Below are positions 44,967 through 54,466 of a stretch of DNA of 64,000 bases, in pieces. The notes beneath the pieces are model-generated. The model was not told where the DNA came from and ran no database searches. It saw only the letters and a program-made list of their open reading frames with translations. The stretch covers positions 248,001 to 312,000 of the forward strand of contig NZ_UAQZ01000018.1 in NCBI RefSeq assembly GCF_900446215.1. Direction: 5' to 3'. The stretch comes from Burkholderia cenocepacia. GTDB lineage: Bacteria > Pseudomonadota > Gammaproteobacteria > Burkholderiales > Burkholderiaceae. The number at the start of each line of letters is the position of its first letter. The first letter of the stretch is position 1. Both the position numbers and the translations under genes were made by a program.

Positions 44967-46469
44967 TCAACGAAACTCGGCGTACAGCGCGTCGAGGTCG
45001 AGGTGCTCGGCGAACGTGTCGGCCAGCCGCTCGAGCGACGCCTCGCGCAGCGCCGGGTAGTCGATGCGGGCCGTCCCGTCGAGCCCTGCCCATGCAAGCA
45101 GCGCCGCGCAGGCGTCGGGGGCGTCGAACAGCCCGTGCACGTAGGTCGCGAGGATCTGGCCGTCGGCCGATCTCGCGCCGTCGGGACGTGCGCCGCCCTG
45201 CGCGGTATCGGCGGCCAGCATCAGCGCGGGCGTCGCGAGCGCCGGCCCGCGCGTGTCGCCCATATGGATCTCGTAGCCGCGCACGGCAGCCTCGCCCGGC
45301 AGCGCGACGTGCCCGGTCACGTTCTTCAGCGTCTTGTCGGGCTGCAGCATCGTGTCGAAATCGAGCAGCCCGAGCCCCGGCACGCTGCCGGGCGCGCCTT
45401 CGAGGCCGAGCGGATCGTCGAGCGTACGGCCGAGCATCTGCATGCCGCCGCAGATGCCGATCACCTTGCCGCCGTAGCGCAGATGGCGCCGGATCAGCGC
45501 GTCCCAGCCCGCGTCGCGCAACCACGCGAGGTCGCGCTGCACGCTCTTCGAACCGGGCAGGATCAGCAGGTCGGCGTCCGGCACCGGGCCGCTCTTCCAG
45601 TACGTGAATTCGACCTGCGGATGCGCGCGCAGCGGATCGAAATCAGTGTGGTTGCTGATGCGCGGCAGCGCGGGCACCACCACGCGCAGCACGCCGGCAT
45701 CGCCCCGTGCGGCGGCGCTGCGCGCCTGCGCGGGCAGCATGTCCTCCGCGTCGAGCAGCAGCCCGTGCAGATACGGCAGCACGCCGAACACCGGCTTGCC
45801 CGTCCGCGCGCGCAGCCAGTCGAGCCCTGGTTCGAGCAGCTTGAGGTCGCCGCGAAAGCGGTTGATCACGAAGCCGCGCACACGTGCGCGCTCGCTGTCC
45901 GACAGGCATGCGAGCGTACCGACCAGATGCGCGAACACGCCGCCGCGATCGATGTCGGCGACGAGCACGACCGGGCAGTCGACCCGCTCGGCAAACCCCA
46001 TGTTCGCGATGTCGCCATCGCGCAGGTTGATCTCGGCCGGACTGCCGGCGCCTTCGACGATCACCGTGTCGTAACCGGCGCGCAGGCGCGCGTACGATTC
46101 GAGCACCGCATCGAATGCGACCGGCTTGTAGTCGTGATACGCCCGCGCGTCGAGGTTCATGCGCGCCTTGCCGTGAATGATCACCTGCGCGCCGCGGTCG
46201 CTCGTCGGTTTCAGCAGCACCGGATTGAAATCCGTATGCGGCGCGACGCCGGCGGCCATCGCCTGCAGCGCTTGCGCACGGCCGATCTCGCCGCCATCGG
46301 CCGTCACCGCGCTGTTGAGCGCCATGTTCTGCGGCTTGAACGGGGCCACGCGCGCGCCGCCGCGGCGCGCGAGGCGGCACAGGCCCGCGACGAGCGTGCT
46401 CTTGCCCGCGTCGGACGTCGTGCCCTGGATCATCAGCGTGCCGCGCGGCCGCGGCTCGGGTGCATTCAT
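44967..46469 (-). CDS. cobQ: cobyric acid synthase
   Basis: A 500-residue glutamine-dependent amidotransferase that amidates four side chains of adenosylcobyrinate diamide. The N-terminal ATP-binding domain has [19 protein letters not shown]. The C-terminal glutamine amidotransferase-like domain carries Cys in [12 protein letters not shown] and His in GYEIHMGDT. Length matches CobQ/CbiP. It is divergent from cobU, with 75 bases between the start codons; GATAAT on its strand (46502-46507) is a likely -10. Also named cbiP. Confidence 0.96.
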   Translation of the reverse strand: MNAPEPRPRGTLMIQGTTSDAGKSTLVAGLCRLARRGGARVAPFKPQNMALNSAVTADGGEIGRAQALQAMAAGVAPHTDFNPVLLKPTSDRGAQVIIHGKARMNLDARAYHDYKPVAFDAVLESYARLRAGYDTVIVEGAGSPAEINLRDGDIANMGFAERVDCPVVLVADIDRGGVFAHLVGTLACLSDSERARVRGFVINRFRGDLKLLEPGLDWLRARTGKPVFGVLPYLHGLLLDAEDMLPAQARSAAARGDAGVLRVVVPALPRISNHTDFDPLRAHPQVEFTYWKSGPVPDADLLILPGSKSVQRDLAWLRDAGWDALIRRHLRYGGKVIGICGGMQMLGRTLDDPLGLEGAPGSVPGLGLLDFDTMLQPDKTLKNVTGHVALPGEAAVRGYEIHMGDTRGPALATPALMLAADTAQGGARPDGARSADGQILATYVHGLFDAPDACAALLAWAGLDGTARIDYPALREASLERLADTFAEHLDLDALYAEFR

Positions 46470-46544
46470 CGTGTCAAAGGTCGTCGCGAAGCAAAGGCGG
46501 CATTATCGCCCGCGCCGGGTCGTGCGCGCCGTTACAATCACGCG
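46470..46544. promoter_or_regulatory. compact divergent promoter region cobQ / cobU
   Basis: On the plus strand TACAAT (46533-46538) ends six bases before the cobU ATG, so transcription may begin at or next to the start codon and give a leaderless mRNA. On the minus strand GATAAT (46502-46507) lies about 33 bases before the cobQ ATG. There is no room for a cobalamin riboswitch. Confidence 0.4.
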
Positions 46545-47099
46545 ATGATTCCGCACGACCTCACCTTCGTCCTCGGCGGCGCGCGCTCGGGCAAGAGCGC
46601 GCATGCCGAGCGGCTCGCCGCCGACAGCGGCCGCCGCGTTACCTACATCGCGACCGCCACCGCCGCCGATGCCGAATTCGCGCAGCGCATCGCGCATCAC
46701 CGCGCGCGCCGGCCGGCCGAATGGGGGTTCGCCGACGCGCCCATCGATCTCGCGGGCACGCTCGCGCGGCTCGACGATCCGCACGCGTGCCTGCTCGTCG
46801 ACTGCCTGACGCTGTGGCTCACGAACCTGCTGTGCCCCGCCGACGGCGAACCGCTCGATGATGCGCACTACGCGGCGCAGGTCGAGCGGCTCGAGCACGC
46901 GTTGCGCGGCGCACGCGCGAAGGTGATCGTCGTCAGCAACGAGATCGGGCTCGGCGTCGTGCCGCTCGGGTCGGTCACGCGCCGCTACGTCGACGAGCTC
47001 GGGCGCCTGAACCAGCGCGTCGCCGCGCTCGCGACGCGCGTCACGCTGCTGGTTGCCGGGCTGCCGCTCGACCTCAAGGCGGGAGCGCGGTCATGCTGA
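46545..47099 (+). CDS. cobU: adenosylcobinamide kinase / adenosylcobinamide-phosphate guanylyltransferase
   Basis: A 184-residue bifunctional enzyme that phosphorylates adenosylcobinamide and attaches GMP. The P-loop GGARSGKSAHAERLA is at 10-24, the guanylylated His lies in FAQRIAHHRARRP, and VDCLTLWLTNLL and VVSNEIGLGVVP are conserved. I chose ATG 46545; no ribosome binding site is visible, and a TACAAT hexamer ends six bases upstream, so the message may be leaderless. It overlaps cbiB by seven bases. Also named cobP. Confidence 0.95.
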   Translation: MIPHDLTFVLGGARSGKSAHAERLAADSGRRVTYIATATAADAEFAQRIAHHRARRPAEWGFADAPIDLAGTLARLDDPHACLLVDCLTLWLTNLLCPADGEPLDDAHYAAQVERLEHALRGARAKVIVVSNEIGLGVVPLGSVTRRYVDELGRLNQRVAALATRVTLLVAGLPLDLKAGARSC

Positions 47100-48037
47100 T
47101 GCTGTCGCTGCCGGTCGTCGCGATGCTCGCGGTCGCGGCCGCGATCGTCGACCGCGCCATCGGCGAGCCGGCCGGCTGGCATCCGCTCGTCGCGTTCGGC
47201 CGCCTCGCCGCGCGCATCGAAGCCGCGTTGAACACGGGCCGGCGCGGCCGTGTGATCGGCGTCGCCGCGTGGGTCGCGGCGGTCGTGCCGCCGGTGGCCG
47301 TCGCGACATGGCTCGTCGCCGTGCTGCCCTGGCCGTTCGCCGCTGCGCTGCACGTCGCGCTGCTGTGGTTCGCGCTCGGCGCGAAGAGCCTCGCCGAACA
47401 CGTCGCGCCGATCGCCGCCACGCTGCTGCGGCGCGACCTCGACGCGGCACGCGCGCTGACCGCGCGCATCGTGTCGCGCGACACCAGCAACGCGGACGAA
47501 GGTGCGCTGTCGCGCGCGGCCGTCGAATCGGCGCTCGAAAACGGCAACGACGCGATCTTCGGCGCGCTCTTCTGGTTCGTCGTCGCGGGCGGCCCCGGCG
47601 CATTGCTGTTCCGGCTCGCGAACACGCTCGACGCAATGTGGGGCTACCGCACGCCGCGCTTCCTGACCTTCGGCTGGGCCGCCGCGCGCCTCGACGACGC
47701 GCTGAACTGGATGCCCGCGCGGCTCACCGCCGCGAGCTACGCGCTGCTCGGCGACACGGCCGCCGCATGGCGCTGCTGGCGCACGCAGGCGCGCCACTGG
47801 GACAGCCCGAACGCGGGCCCCGTGATGGCCGCGGGCGCCGGCAGCCTGAACGTGCAGCTCGGCGGCCCGGCCGTCTATCACGGCGAAATCGAGGATCGCC
47901 CGGTGCTCGGCACCGGAGCCACGGCCACCGCCCTTCACATCGTCGCCGCGCTGTCGCTCGTTACGCGCACGCTCGCGCTGTGGCTCGCGCTGCTGGTCGC
48001 GAGCGGCGCACTCGTCATGGCCACCCATCATGTCTGA
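47093..48037 (+). CDS. cbiB: adenosylcobinamide-phosphate synthase
   Basis: A 314-residue inner-membrane protein that links the aminopropanol (or its phosphate) arm to adenosylcobyric acid. Family marks are the early DRAIGEPAGWHPLVAFGRLA, RIVSRDTSNADEGALSRAAVESALEN, MWGYRT and WDSPNAGPVMAAGAG. Four to five hydrophobic helices are visible. It overlaps cobU at the start and the threonine-phosphate decarboxylase gene at the end, so it is embedded in a tightly coupled operon. Also named cobD in Pseudomonas nomenclature. Confidence 0.94.
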   Translation: MLMLSLPVVAMLAVAAAIVDRAIGEPAGWHPLVAFGRLAARIEAALNTGRRGRVIGVAAWVAAVVPPVAVATWLVAVLPWPFAAALHVALLWFALGAKSLAEHVAPIAATLLRRDLDAARALTARIVSRDTSNADEGALSRAAVESALENGNDAIFGALFWFVVAGGPGALLFRLANTLDAMWGYRTPRFLTFGWAAARLDDALNWMPARLTAASYALLGDTAAAWRCWRTQARHWDSPNAGPVMAAGAGSLNVQLGGPAVYHGEIEDRPVLGTGATATALHIVAALSLVTRTLALWLALLVASGALVMATHHV

Positions 48038-49046
48038 TTCATCCATCGCGCACGGCGGCAACCTGCATGAAGCCGCCCGCCGCCACGGCATTCCGTACGA
48101 CGCGTGGCTCGATCTGTCGACCGGCATCAATCCGATCGGCTACCCGGTGCCGCCCGTGCCGGCCGACGCCTGGCGCCGGCTGCCCGACGACGGCGACGGC
48201 CTCGCGGCCTGCGCCGCGCAGTACTACCACGCGCCCGATCCCGCGCACGTGCTGCCGGTCGCCGGCAGCCAGGCCGCGATCCGCGCGTTGCCGGCGTTGC
48301 TGCCGGCCGGCGACGCCGGCGTCGCGGCGCTCGCGTACGGCGAATACGCACCCGCGTTCGCGCGCCACGGCCATCGCGTCGTCGAGCTCGACATCCACGC
48401 GGATACGCTGCCCGCGACGCTGCGTCACGTCATCGTCGGGAGTCCGAACAATCCGACCGCCGAATTCGTGCCGGCCGCGCGCCTGCTCGGCTGGCATGCG
48501 CAACTGGCGGCACGCGGCGGTACGCTGATCGTCGACGAAGCGTTCGCCGACACGGGCGCCGCCCCATCGCTCGCGCCGCACGCCGATCGTCCGGGGCTCG
48601 TCGTGCTGCGCTCGGTCGGCAAGTTCTTCGGGCTCGCCGGGATTCGCGCGGGCTTCGTGCTCGCGTGCCCGACCCAGATCGTCGCGTTGCGCGACACGCT
48701 CGGCGCGTGGACCGTCGGCGGCCCCGCGCGCCACGCGGTCGCCGCGGCATTCGCCGATCGCGCGTGGCAAGCTGCCGCCCGCGAGCGACTCGCGGCCGAC
48801 GGCGAACGACTGGCCGCGCTGCTGCGCGCGCACGGCTTCGCGGTCCGCGCGACACCGCTCTTCAGCTGGACCGACGACCCGCGCGCCGCGGCGCTGCATG
48901 CGGCGCTCGCAACGCACGGGATCTGGACGCGGCACTTCCCGGCCCCGTCGAGCGTGCGCGTCGGCTTGCCGGGCAGCGAAGCCGAATGGCAGCGCCTCGG
49001 CGACGCGCTCGCGCAATGCGTACCCCTGCTGCAGGCGTCCGCATGA
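48030..49046 (+). CDS. cobD: threonine-phosphate decarboxylase
   Basis: A 338-residue PLP enzyme of fold type I, related to histidinol-phosphate aminotransferase. It decarboxylates threonine phosphate to aminopropanol phosphate, the nucleotide-loop linker of B12. Visible parts are HGGNLHEAARRHG and DLSTGINPIGYP at the N-terminus, SPNNPTAE, VDEAFADTG, and the Schiff-base lysine in LRSVGKFFGLAGIRAGF. It overlaps cbiB by eight bases and btuF by four. The name follows Salmonella; the Pseudomonas-style name is cobC. Confidence 0.92.
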   Translation: MSDSSIAHGGNLHEAARRHGIPYDAWLDLSTGINPIGYPVPPVPADAWRRLPDDGDGLAACAAQYYHAPDPAHVLPVAGSQAAIRALPALLPAGDAGVAALAYGEYAPAFARHGHRVVELDIHADTLPATLRHVIVGSPNNPTAEFVPAARLLGWHAQLAARGGTLIVDEAFADTGAAPSLAPHADRPGLVVLRSVGKFFGLAGIRAGFVLACPTQIVALRDTLGAWTVGGPARHAVAAAFADRAWQAAARERLAADGERLAALLRAHGFAVRATPLFSWTDDPRAAALHAALATHGIWTRHFPAPSSVRVGLPGSEAEWQRLGDALAQCVPLLQASA

Positions 49047-49960
49047 GTCCGCGCATGTTCCGTCGGCTCGCGCCGGCCGCGCTGCTGACCGCGCTCGTTC
49101 ATGCGCCGCTCGTCCACGCCGACGTCTCGACGCGCGACGACGCCGGCAATACGGTCACGTTGCCCGCGCCTGCCCAACGCGTGATCAGCCTCGCGCCGCA
49201 CGCGACCGAACTCGTCTACGCGGCCGGCGGCGGTGCGAAGCTCGTCGGCACCGTCACGTACAGCGACTATCCGCCCGCCGCGCAAGCGGTGCCGCGCGTC
49301 GGCGACAACAAGGCGCTCGACCTCGAACGCATCGCCGCGCTGAAGCCCGACCTGATCGTCGTCTGGCGGCACGGCAACGCCGAGCGGCAGACCGACGCGC
49401 TGCGCGCGCTGCACATTCCGCTGTTCTTCAGTGAACCGAAGCATCTCGACGACGTGTCGTCGTCGCTGCGCCGGCTCGGCACGCTGCTCGGCACGCAACC
49501 AACCGCCGATGCCGCCGCGGCCGCCTTCATGCGCGACATCGCGGCCCTGCGCGCACGCTACGCGGCACGCCCGCCCGTCTCGATGTTCTTCCAGGTGTGG
49601 GACCGCCCGCTGACGACGCTCAACGGCACGCACCTGATCAACGAAGTGTTCGAACTTTGCGGCGGCCGCAACGTGTTCGCGTCGCTCAAGCCGCTCGCGC
49701 CGACCGTGACCGACGAAGCCGTGCTCGCGGCGAATCCGGAAGCGATCGTGACGACGAGCGCCGGGGCGACCCGTTCGAACGAACCGCTGCCGAGCCTCGC
49801 ACGCTGGCGCGCGTGGCCCGCGCTGACGGCCGTGGCGCGCAACAACCTGTTCGCGATCGACGGCGATCTGCTGACGCGGCCGTCGCCGCGCATCGCGCAG
49901 GGCGCGGCCGCGCTGTGCGAGGACCTGGATGCCGCGCGTGCGCGGCGGCCGGCGCGCTGA
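49043..49960 (+). CDS. btuF: cobalamin ABC transporter substrate-binding protein (BtuF-like)
   Basis: A 305-residue periplasmic binding protein. A signal peptide ends near ...HAPLVHA, then a cluster-type vitamin/siderophore-binding fold: RVISLAPHATELVYAAGGGAKLVG, YPPAAQAVPRVGD, ERIAALKPDLIVVW and LLTRPSPRIAQGA. Its place at the end of the cobU-cbiB-cobD operon and the btuCD-like genes nearby support corrinoid binding rather than iron-siderophore binding. It overlaps the preceding gene by ATGA. It converges on the cobC phosphatase. Confidence 0.85.
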   Translation: MSPRMFRRLAPAALLTALVHAPLVHADVSTRDDAGNTVTLPAPAQRVISLAPHATELVYAAGGGAKLVGTVTYSDYPPAAQAVPRVGDNKALDLERIAALKPDLIVVWRHGNAERQTDALRALHIPLFFSEPKHLDDVSSSLRRLGTLLGTQPTADAAAAAFMRDIAALRARYAARPPVSMFFQVWDRPLTTLNGTHLINEVFELCGGRNVFASLKPLAPTVTDEAVLAANPEAIVTTSAGATRSNEPLPSLARWRAWPALTAVARNNLFAIDGDLLTRPSPRIAQGAAALCEDLDAARARRPAR

Positions 49961-50064
49961 TGTCCGGCGGCGGGCGGGTGCATCGCGCATCGATATCGGA
50001 TGCGCCGGGCGAGCGCGGCGGATCGGTCCTGCGCGGCGTCGGTCATCTGCAGACGCAACCGCGC

Positions 50065-50649
50065 CTACGCGTCCCAGTGCACGACTTCCGCTGCTTGTGC
50101 GTCGTCGTCCGCGCGCAGCCAGACGGCCCCGCCCGTCGGCACCGGCCGCGACAGCAGCGTATCGAGCGGCACACGCAATAGATGCGACGCGAACGCGCGG
50201 ATCACGCCCGCATGCGTGACGACCCATTGCGGGCCGTCGAGCTTCGCCATCGCATCGGCCTGCCGCGCAATCCGCGCGACGAATCGCGCCACGCTTTCGC
50301 CGCCGTGCGCGCACGCATGCATCAGGTCGGCCGCCCATGCATCGAGTGCCGCGCGGTCGATGTCGTCCCAGCGCTGCATTTCCCACGCGCCGAAATCCAT
50401 TTCCTGCCAGTCGGCATCGCGCCGCAGCGGCACGTCGAGTGCCCGCGCGAGCCGTTCGGCAATCGACGCGCAACGCGTCAGCGGGCTCGTCCAGACCTGT
50501 TCGGGCAACGGCGCGCCGAGTGTCGACAGATACGCACGCACGGCCTGCGCGCCGCCATCGGCCGATTCGGCGAGCGGCACGTCGCTGCGCCCGTAGCAGA
50601 TGCCCGGCTCGATGCCGACGGCCGGATGGCGGATCAGGACGATGTCCAT
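50065..50649 (-). CDS. cobC: alpha-ribazole phosphatase-like histidine phosphatase
   Basis: A 194-residue phosphoglycerate-mutase-type phosphatase. The N-terminal motif is IVLIRHPAVG (RHP rather than the common RHG), with WTSPLTRCASIAERLA, the Glu-containing QEMDFGAWEMQRWDDI and VVTHAGVIRAFA. The family removes the 5'-phosphate from alpha-ribazole-5'-phosphate in lower-ligand activation; context at the end of btuCD-cobT-cobS supports that role. Its start overlaps the cobS stop region by 16 bases. The symbol follows the Salmonella convention. Confidence 0.87.
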   Translation of the reverse strand: MDIVLIRHPAVGIEPGICYGRSDVPLAESADGGAQAVRAYLSTLGAPLPEQVWTSPLTRCASIAERLARALDVPLRRDADWQEMDFGAWEMQRWDDIDRAALDAWAADLMHACAHGGESVARFVARIARQADAMAKLDGPQWVVTHAGVIRAFASHLLRVPLDTLLSRPVPTGGAVWLRADDDAQAAEVVHWDA

Positions 50650-51422
50650 CCGAGCACCACGAGATAGATCGCCAATTCGCCCAATTGCTGCGCGAAACCG
50701 AGACAGTCGCCCGTATAACCGCCGATCCGCTTCACGAAGTAGCGGGCCAGCCACGCGCGCACCAGGACGAGCGCCACGCATGCGGCAGCGCCCATGCGCC
50801 AGTCCGGCCAGAACAGCCACGGCAGTCCGAACACCGCCGCGACGCACGTCGCGCGTGCGCCCATCCGTTGCGCGACCGGCTTCGCCTTGCCTTCGGGCCG
50901 CACGTAGTCGAGCGTCATCAGCAGGCTCACGGCCATCGCGCGGCTCGCCGCATGCGCGGCGATCATCGTCCATGCGGCGCGCAGCGGCAGCATCGACGTC
51001 AGCGCCTGCCATTTCAGCCCGAGCGCGATCACGAGCGCGACCGCACCGAACGTGCCGATTCGCGAATCGTGCATGATGCGCAGCACGTCGTCGCGCGTGT
51101 AGCCGCCGCCGAACGCGTCGCAACTGTCGGCGAGGCCGTCTTCGTGGAAGGCGCCGGTCGCGAGCAGCGTCGCGGCCATCGACAGCCCGACCGCGATCGA
51201 CGGTGGCAGCGCGCGCAGCGCGACGAGATAGACCAGCGCGCCCCATGCGCCGACGCAAGCGCCGACGAGCGGGAAATAGCGCGCGGCCTGGTCGAGATCG
51301 CCGGCCGCATAGCCGATCGAGCGCGGCACGGGCACGCGCGTGAAATAGCCGAGCGCGACGAAGAAGTAGCGCAGTTCGGCTCGCATGCCGCGCGCGCGCT
51401 CAGGCGTCACGATTGTCGACAC
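50634..51422 (-). CDS. cobS: adenosylcobinamide-GDP ribazoletransferase (cobalamin synthase)
   Basis: A 262-residue inner-membrane enzyme joining adenosylcobinamide-GDP with alpha-ribazole to form the complete cobamide. Family marks are LGYFTRVPVPRSIGY, FPLVGACVGAWGALVY, the metal-binding acidic stretch HEDGLADSCDAFGGGYTRDD and MHDSRIGTFG. Six or so transmembrane helices are visible. The GTG at 51422 overlaps cobT by 23 bases; an ATG at 51386 (MRAELRYFF) is an equally possible start. Neither has a strong ribosome binding site, which fits coupling to cobT. Confidence 0.94.
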   Translation of the reverse strand: MSTIVTPERARGMRAELRYFFVALGYFTRVPVPRSIGYAAGDLDQAARYFPLVGACVGAWGALVYLVALRALPPSIAVGLSMAATLLATGAFHEDGLADSCDAFGGGYTRDDVLRIMHDSRIGTFGAVALVIALGLKWQALTSMLPLRAAWTMIAAHAASRAMAVSLLMTLDYVRPEGKAKPVAQRMGARATCVAAVFGLPWLFWPDWRMGAAACVALVLVRAWLARYFVKRIGGYTGDCLGFAQQLGELAIYLVVLGWTSS

Positions 51423-52455
51423 CGGCGGATTCGAAGCTCGCCATCTCGCTCAGGAACGCGGCCGCCGCGCGCACCAGCGGCAGCGCGAGCGCGGCGCCCG
51501 TGCCTTCGCCGAGCCGCAGGTCGAGCGCGAGCAGCGGCTTCGCGCCGAAATGCTCGAGCATGCGCCGATGGCCAGCCTCGTGCGACGTATGCGAGAACAC
51601 GCAGTAGTCGCGCACGCCGGGCGCGATGCGCTCGGCGACGAGCAGCGCGGCGGTCGCGATGAAGCCGTCGACGAGGATCGTCATCCGCTCGCTCGCGGCC
51701 GCGAGGTACGCGCCCGTCATCATCGCGATCTCGAAGCCGCCGAACGTCGCGAGCACGTCGAGCGGCGCGATCGCATGCGAATGCTTGACGAGCGCGCGGC
51801 CGAGCACCGCGCGCTTGTGCGCGAGGCCCTGATCGTCGAGCCCCGTGCCGCGGCCGACGCATGCGTCGATCGGCACGTCGAGCAGACGGCTCATCAGGCA
51901 CGCGGCCGACGACGTGTTCGCGATCCCCATCTCGCCGAAGCCGATCACGTTCGTGCCGAGCGACGCGTGCAGGCGAACGCGCGCCGCGCCGGCGGCCAGC
52001 GCGGCCATCGCCTCGTCGCGCGTCATCGCCGGCTGCGCCGCGAAGTTGCGCGTGCCGCGCGCGACCGGCAGCGACACCAGCCGGTCCGACAGCGGCAGCG
52101 GCGACGCGACGCCCGCATCGACGATCTCGAGCGTGCTCTGCGCGACACCCGAAAACGCGTTGATCGCCGCACCGCCGGCCAGGAAGTTCGCGACCATCTG
52201 CGCGGTCACCGCCTGCGGATAAGGACTGACGCCCTCGGCCGCGATCCCGTGGTCGCCCGCGAACACGATCGTCGCGGGCCGCTGCACGACCGGCCGTTCG
52301 GTATGCTGGATCAGGCCGATCTGCAGCGCGACCGCCTCGAGCTGACCGAGGCTGCCGGGCGGCTTGGTCTTGTGGTCGATCACATGTTGGAGACGCTTGC
52401 GCAGTGCGTCGTCGAGCGGCGCGATCGCGGGCGGGAATTGGGTCGGAGTCGTCAT
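51400..52455 (-). CDS. cobT: nicotinate-nucleotide-dimethylbenzimidazole phosphoribosyltransferase
   Basis: A 351-residue enzyme making alpha-ribazole phosphate from the lower-ligand base and nicotinate mononucleotide. Family segments are DHKTKPPGSLGQLE, IVFAGDHGIAAEGVSPYPQAVT, GFGEMGIANTSSAA and the C-terminal catalytic Glu in LRLGEGTGAALALPLV. I chose ATG 52455 from the family start (MTTPTQFPP). It lies 61 bases after the ATPase gene btuD and is translationally coupled to cobS. Confidence 0.96.
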   Translation of the reverse strand: MTTPTQFPPAIAPLDDALRKRLQHVIDHKTKPPGSLGQLEAVALQIGLIQHTERPVVQRPATIVFAGDHGIAAEGVSPYPQAVTAQMVANFLAGGAAINAFSGVAQSTLEIVDAGVASPLPLSDRLVSLPVARGTRNFAAQPAMTRDEAMAALAAGAARVRLHASLGTNVIGFGEMGIANTSSAACLMSRLLDVPIDACVGRGTGLDDQGLAHKRAVLGRALVKHSHAIAPLDVLATFGGFEIAMMTGAYLAAASERMTILVDGFIATAALLVAERIAPGVRDYCVFSHTSHEAGHRRMLEHFGAKPLLALDLRLGEGTGAALALPLVRAAAAFLSEMASFESAGVDNRDA

Positions 52456-52516
52456 CGAGAAGCCGTGTCGTGCGCGCGGCATGCGCCGCGCATCGGAAAA
52501 ATCGGAACGGGAAACG

Positions 52517-53332
52517 TCATTGTCGCGCAGGCCATGCGGGCAGCAGCGCATCGCGGCCGTTCTCGCGGATCAGCACGAGCGGATAGCCGAACGCGTCGCT
52601 CGCGCGCTCGGGCGTCAGCACGTCGTGCACGCGGCCGGCCCACGCTTGGCCGCGGCCGTCGAGCAGCAGCGCATGCGTCGCGAAACGCCGCGCGAGATTC
52701 AGGTCGTGACACGAAAACACCACCGTGCGCGGGCCTGCCGCGAGCCACGCGGCGAGCGCGGTCAGGCAGTCGATCTGGTGATGCAGGTCGAGATGCGCGA
52801 GCGGTTCGTCGAGCAGCATCAGCGGCGCATCCTGGCACAGCGTCGCGGCCAGCGCGACCCGCTGCCGCTCGCCGCCCGACAGCGACATCACGTCGCGCGC
52901 CGCGAGCGGGCTCAGGTCGAACGTCGCCAGCGCATCGCGCGCGGCCGCGCGGTCGTCGTCGCGCTCCCAGCCCCAGCCGCCGAGATACGGAAAGCGGTTG
53001 AGCAGCACCGTGTCGAACACCGTCGCGCTGAACGCATCGTGCAATTGCTGCGGCATCAGCGCGCGGCGCTGCGCGAGGTGCTCGGGACGCCACGCGGCAA
53101 GCGGCCGGCCGTCGATCTCGACGTGTCCGCCAGCGGGCGGCTGCAATCCCGCGAGCGTGGCGAGCAGCGTCGTCTTGCCCGCGCCGTTCGGGCCGGCGAC
53201 GCACCAGATCTCGCCGGGGCGGAACGCGTGCGTGAAGCGATCGAGCAGCGTGCGCGCGCCGGCCTTCAATGTCAGGTCGACGGCCCTGTAGTGCATGTCG
53301 CCGGCGGCGGCGTACGATGTGGCGCCCGTCAT
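52517..53332 (-). CDS. btuD: cobalamin ABC transporter ATP-binding protein (BtuD-like)
   Basis: A 271-residue ABC ATPase. Walker A GPNGAGKTT is at about 48-56, signature LSGGERQRVALA at ~148-159, Walker B LMLLDEPLAHLD directly after it, and the switch His in VFSCHDLNLA. It powers import by the BtuC-like permease, with which its ATG overlaps as ATGA (53329-53332). A cobalamin riboswitch upstream of the permease and cobalamin genes downstream support vitamin B12 or precursor import; siderophore ATPases are the closest alternatives. Confidence 0.9.
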   Translation of the reverse strand: MTGATSYAAAGDMHYRAVDLTLKAGARTLLDRFTHAFRPGEIWCVAGPNGAGKTTLLATLAGLQPPAGGHVEIDGRPLAAWRPEHLAQRRALMPQQLHDAFSATVFDTVLLNRFPYLGGWGWERDDDRAAARDALATFDLSPLAARDVMSLSGGERQRVALAATLCQDAPLMLLDEPLAHLDLHHQIDCLTALAAWLAAGPRTVVFSCHDLNLARRFATHALLLDGRGQAWAGRVHDVLTPERASDAFGYPLVLIRENGRDALLPAWPARQ

Positions 53333-54432
53333 CGCATCGGCCTCCTCAGCAACATCCACAGGAACACCGGCACGCCGATCAACGCGGTCATCACGCCGAC
53401 CGGCAGTTGCGCGGGCGCGATCGCGGTGCGCGCGAGCAGGTCGGCCGCCATCACGCCGCCACCGCCCGCGAGCATCGCGGCCGGCAGCAGCATCCGCTGG
53501 TCGTTGCCGAACGCGAGCCGCAGCGCATGCGGCACGACGAGCCCGACGAAGCCGATCGTGCCGGCCGTCGTCACGGCAGCGGCCGCGGCCAGCGACGCGA
53601 CGAGATAGATCCGCACGCGCAGCCGCGCGACCGGCACGCCGAGCGCCTGCGCGGTCGCGTCGCCGCGTAGCAGTACGTTCAGTTGCGGCGCGGCCGGCAG
53701 CGCGACGCACGCGCTCAGCAACAGCGCGCCCCACGCGAACCACGGCGCCGTCGCGCCGTTCAGGTCGCCCGTCAGCCAGAAGATGATGCCGCGCAGCCGC
53801 GCATCGGGCGCGAGCGACAGCAACAGCGTGACGAGCGCGCCCCATCCCGCCGCGATCACGACGCCGGTGAGCAGCAGCCGCGGCGATGCGTCGCGCCACA
53901 GCTCGCGTCTGGCGAGACCGAGCACGAGCGCGACCGAGACGAGCGAACCGGCGAACGCGGATGCGTCGACGAGCCACCACGCGCCGCCCGCGATCATCGC
54001 GACGAGCGCGAAGCCGGCCGCGCCGCCGGACACGCCCAGCACGTACGGCTCCGCGAGCGGATTGCGCAGCAGCACCTGCAACAACGCGCCGGCCAGCGCG
54101 AGCAGCGCGCCGCACGCGAAACCCGCGAGCGCGCGCGGCAGGCGCAGCGTGCGGACGATATCGGCAAACAGGGTATCGCCGCCGTGCGGCACGAGCGACG
54201 CGAGTGCCTGCCACGGCGACATCGGCACGCTGCCGATCGACAGCGACGCGACGAACAGCAATGCGACCACGGCGGCCAGCGCGGCCCAGATGACAGTGGC
54301 GCGTGCGGCGCTCATGCGGCGCACGGCCGCGCGCCCGACGCACGGCGCATCCGCTTGCAGGGGCCGGCCGGGCGCGACGGGGGCGCGTGGCGGACGATTG
54401 GGGTCGGCATCGAAGAACGTTCCGTGAAGCAT
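53329..54432 (-). CDS. btuC: cobalamin ABC transporter permease (BtuC/FecCD family)
   Basis: An inner-membrane permease with about ten helices. FecCD-family marks are RLPRALAGFACGALLALAGALLQVLLRNPLAEPYVLGVSGGA and GTIGFVGLVVPHALRL. The full frame from ATG 54432 gives 367 residues, with a Pro/Arg-rich 39-residue lead. An internal ATG at 54315 (MSAARATVIW) gives 328 residues, the usual size, but has no visible ribosome binding site. It is the first gene after the cobalamin riboswitch, in an operon with btuD, cobT, cobS and cobC. Confidence 0.88.
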   Translation of the reverse strand: MLHGTFFDADPNRPPRAPVAPGRPLQADAPCVGRAAVRRMSAARATVIWAALAAVVALLFVASLSIGSVPMSPWQALASLVPHGGDTLFADIVRTLRLPRALAGFACGALLALAGALLQVLLRNPLAEPYVLGVSGGAAGFALVAMIAGGAWWLVDASAFAGSLVSVALVLGLARRELWRDASPRLLLTGVVIAAGWGALVTLLLSLAPDARLRGIIFWLTGDLNGATAPWFAWGALLLSACVALPAAPQLNVLLRGDATAQALGVPVARLRVRIYLVASLAAAAAVTTAGTIGFVGLVVPHALRLAFGNDQRMLLPAAMLAGGGGVMAADLLARTAIAPAQLPVGVMTALIGVPVFLWMLLRRPMR

Positions 54433-54466
54433 TGCGCGCCCCGCTTCCCCGCAGGCCGCGCGTCAT

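Noticed and set aside
49961-50064. Possible terminator or small gene between btuF and cobC
   Set aside because: The 104-base convergent gap shows only weak GC-rich symmetry and no usable reading frame.
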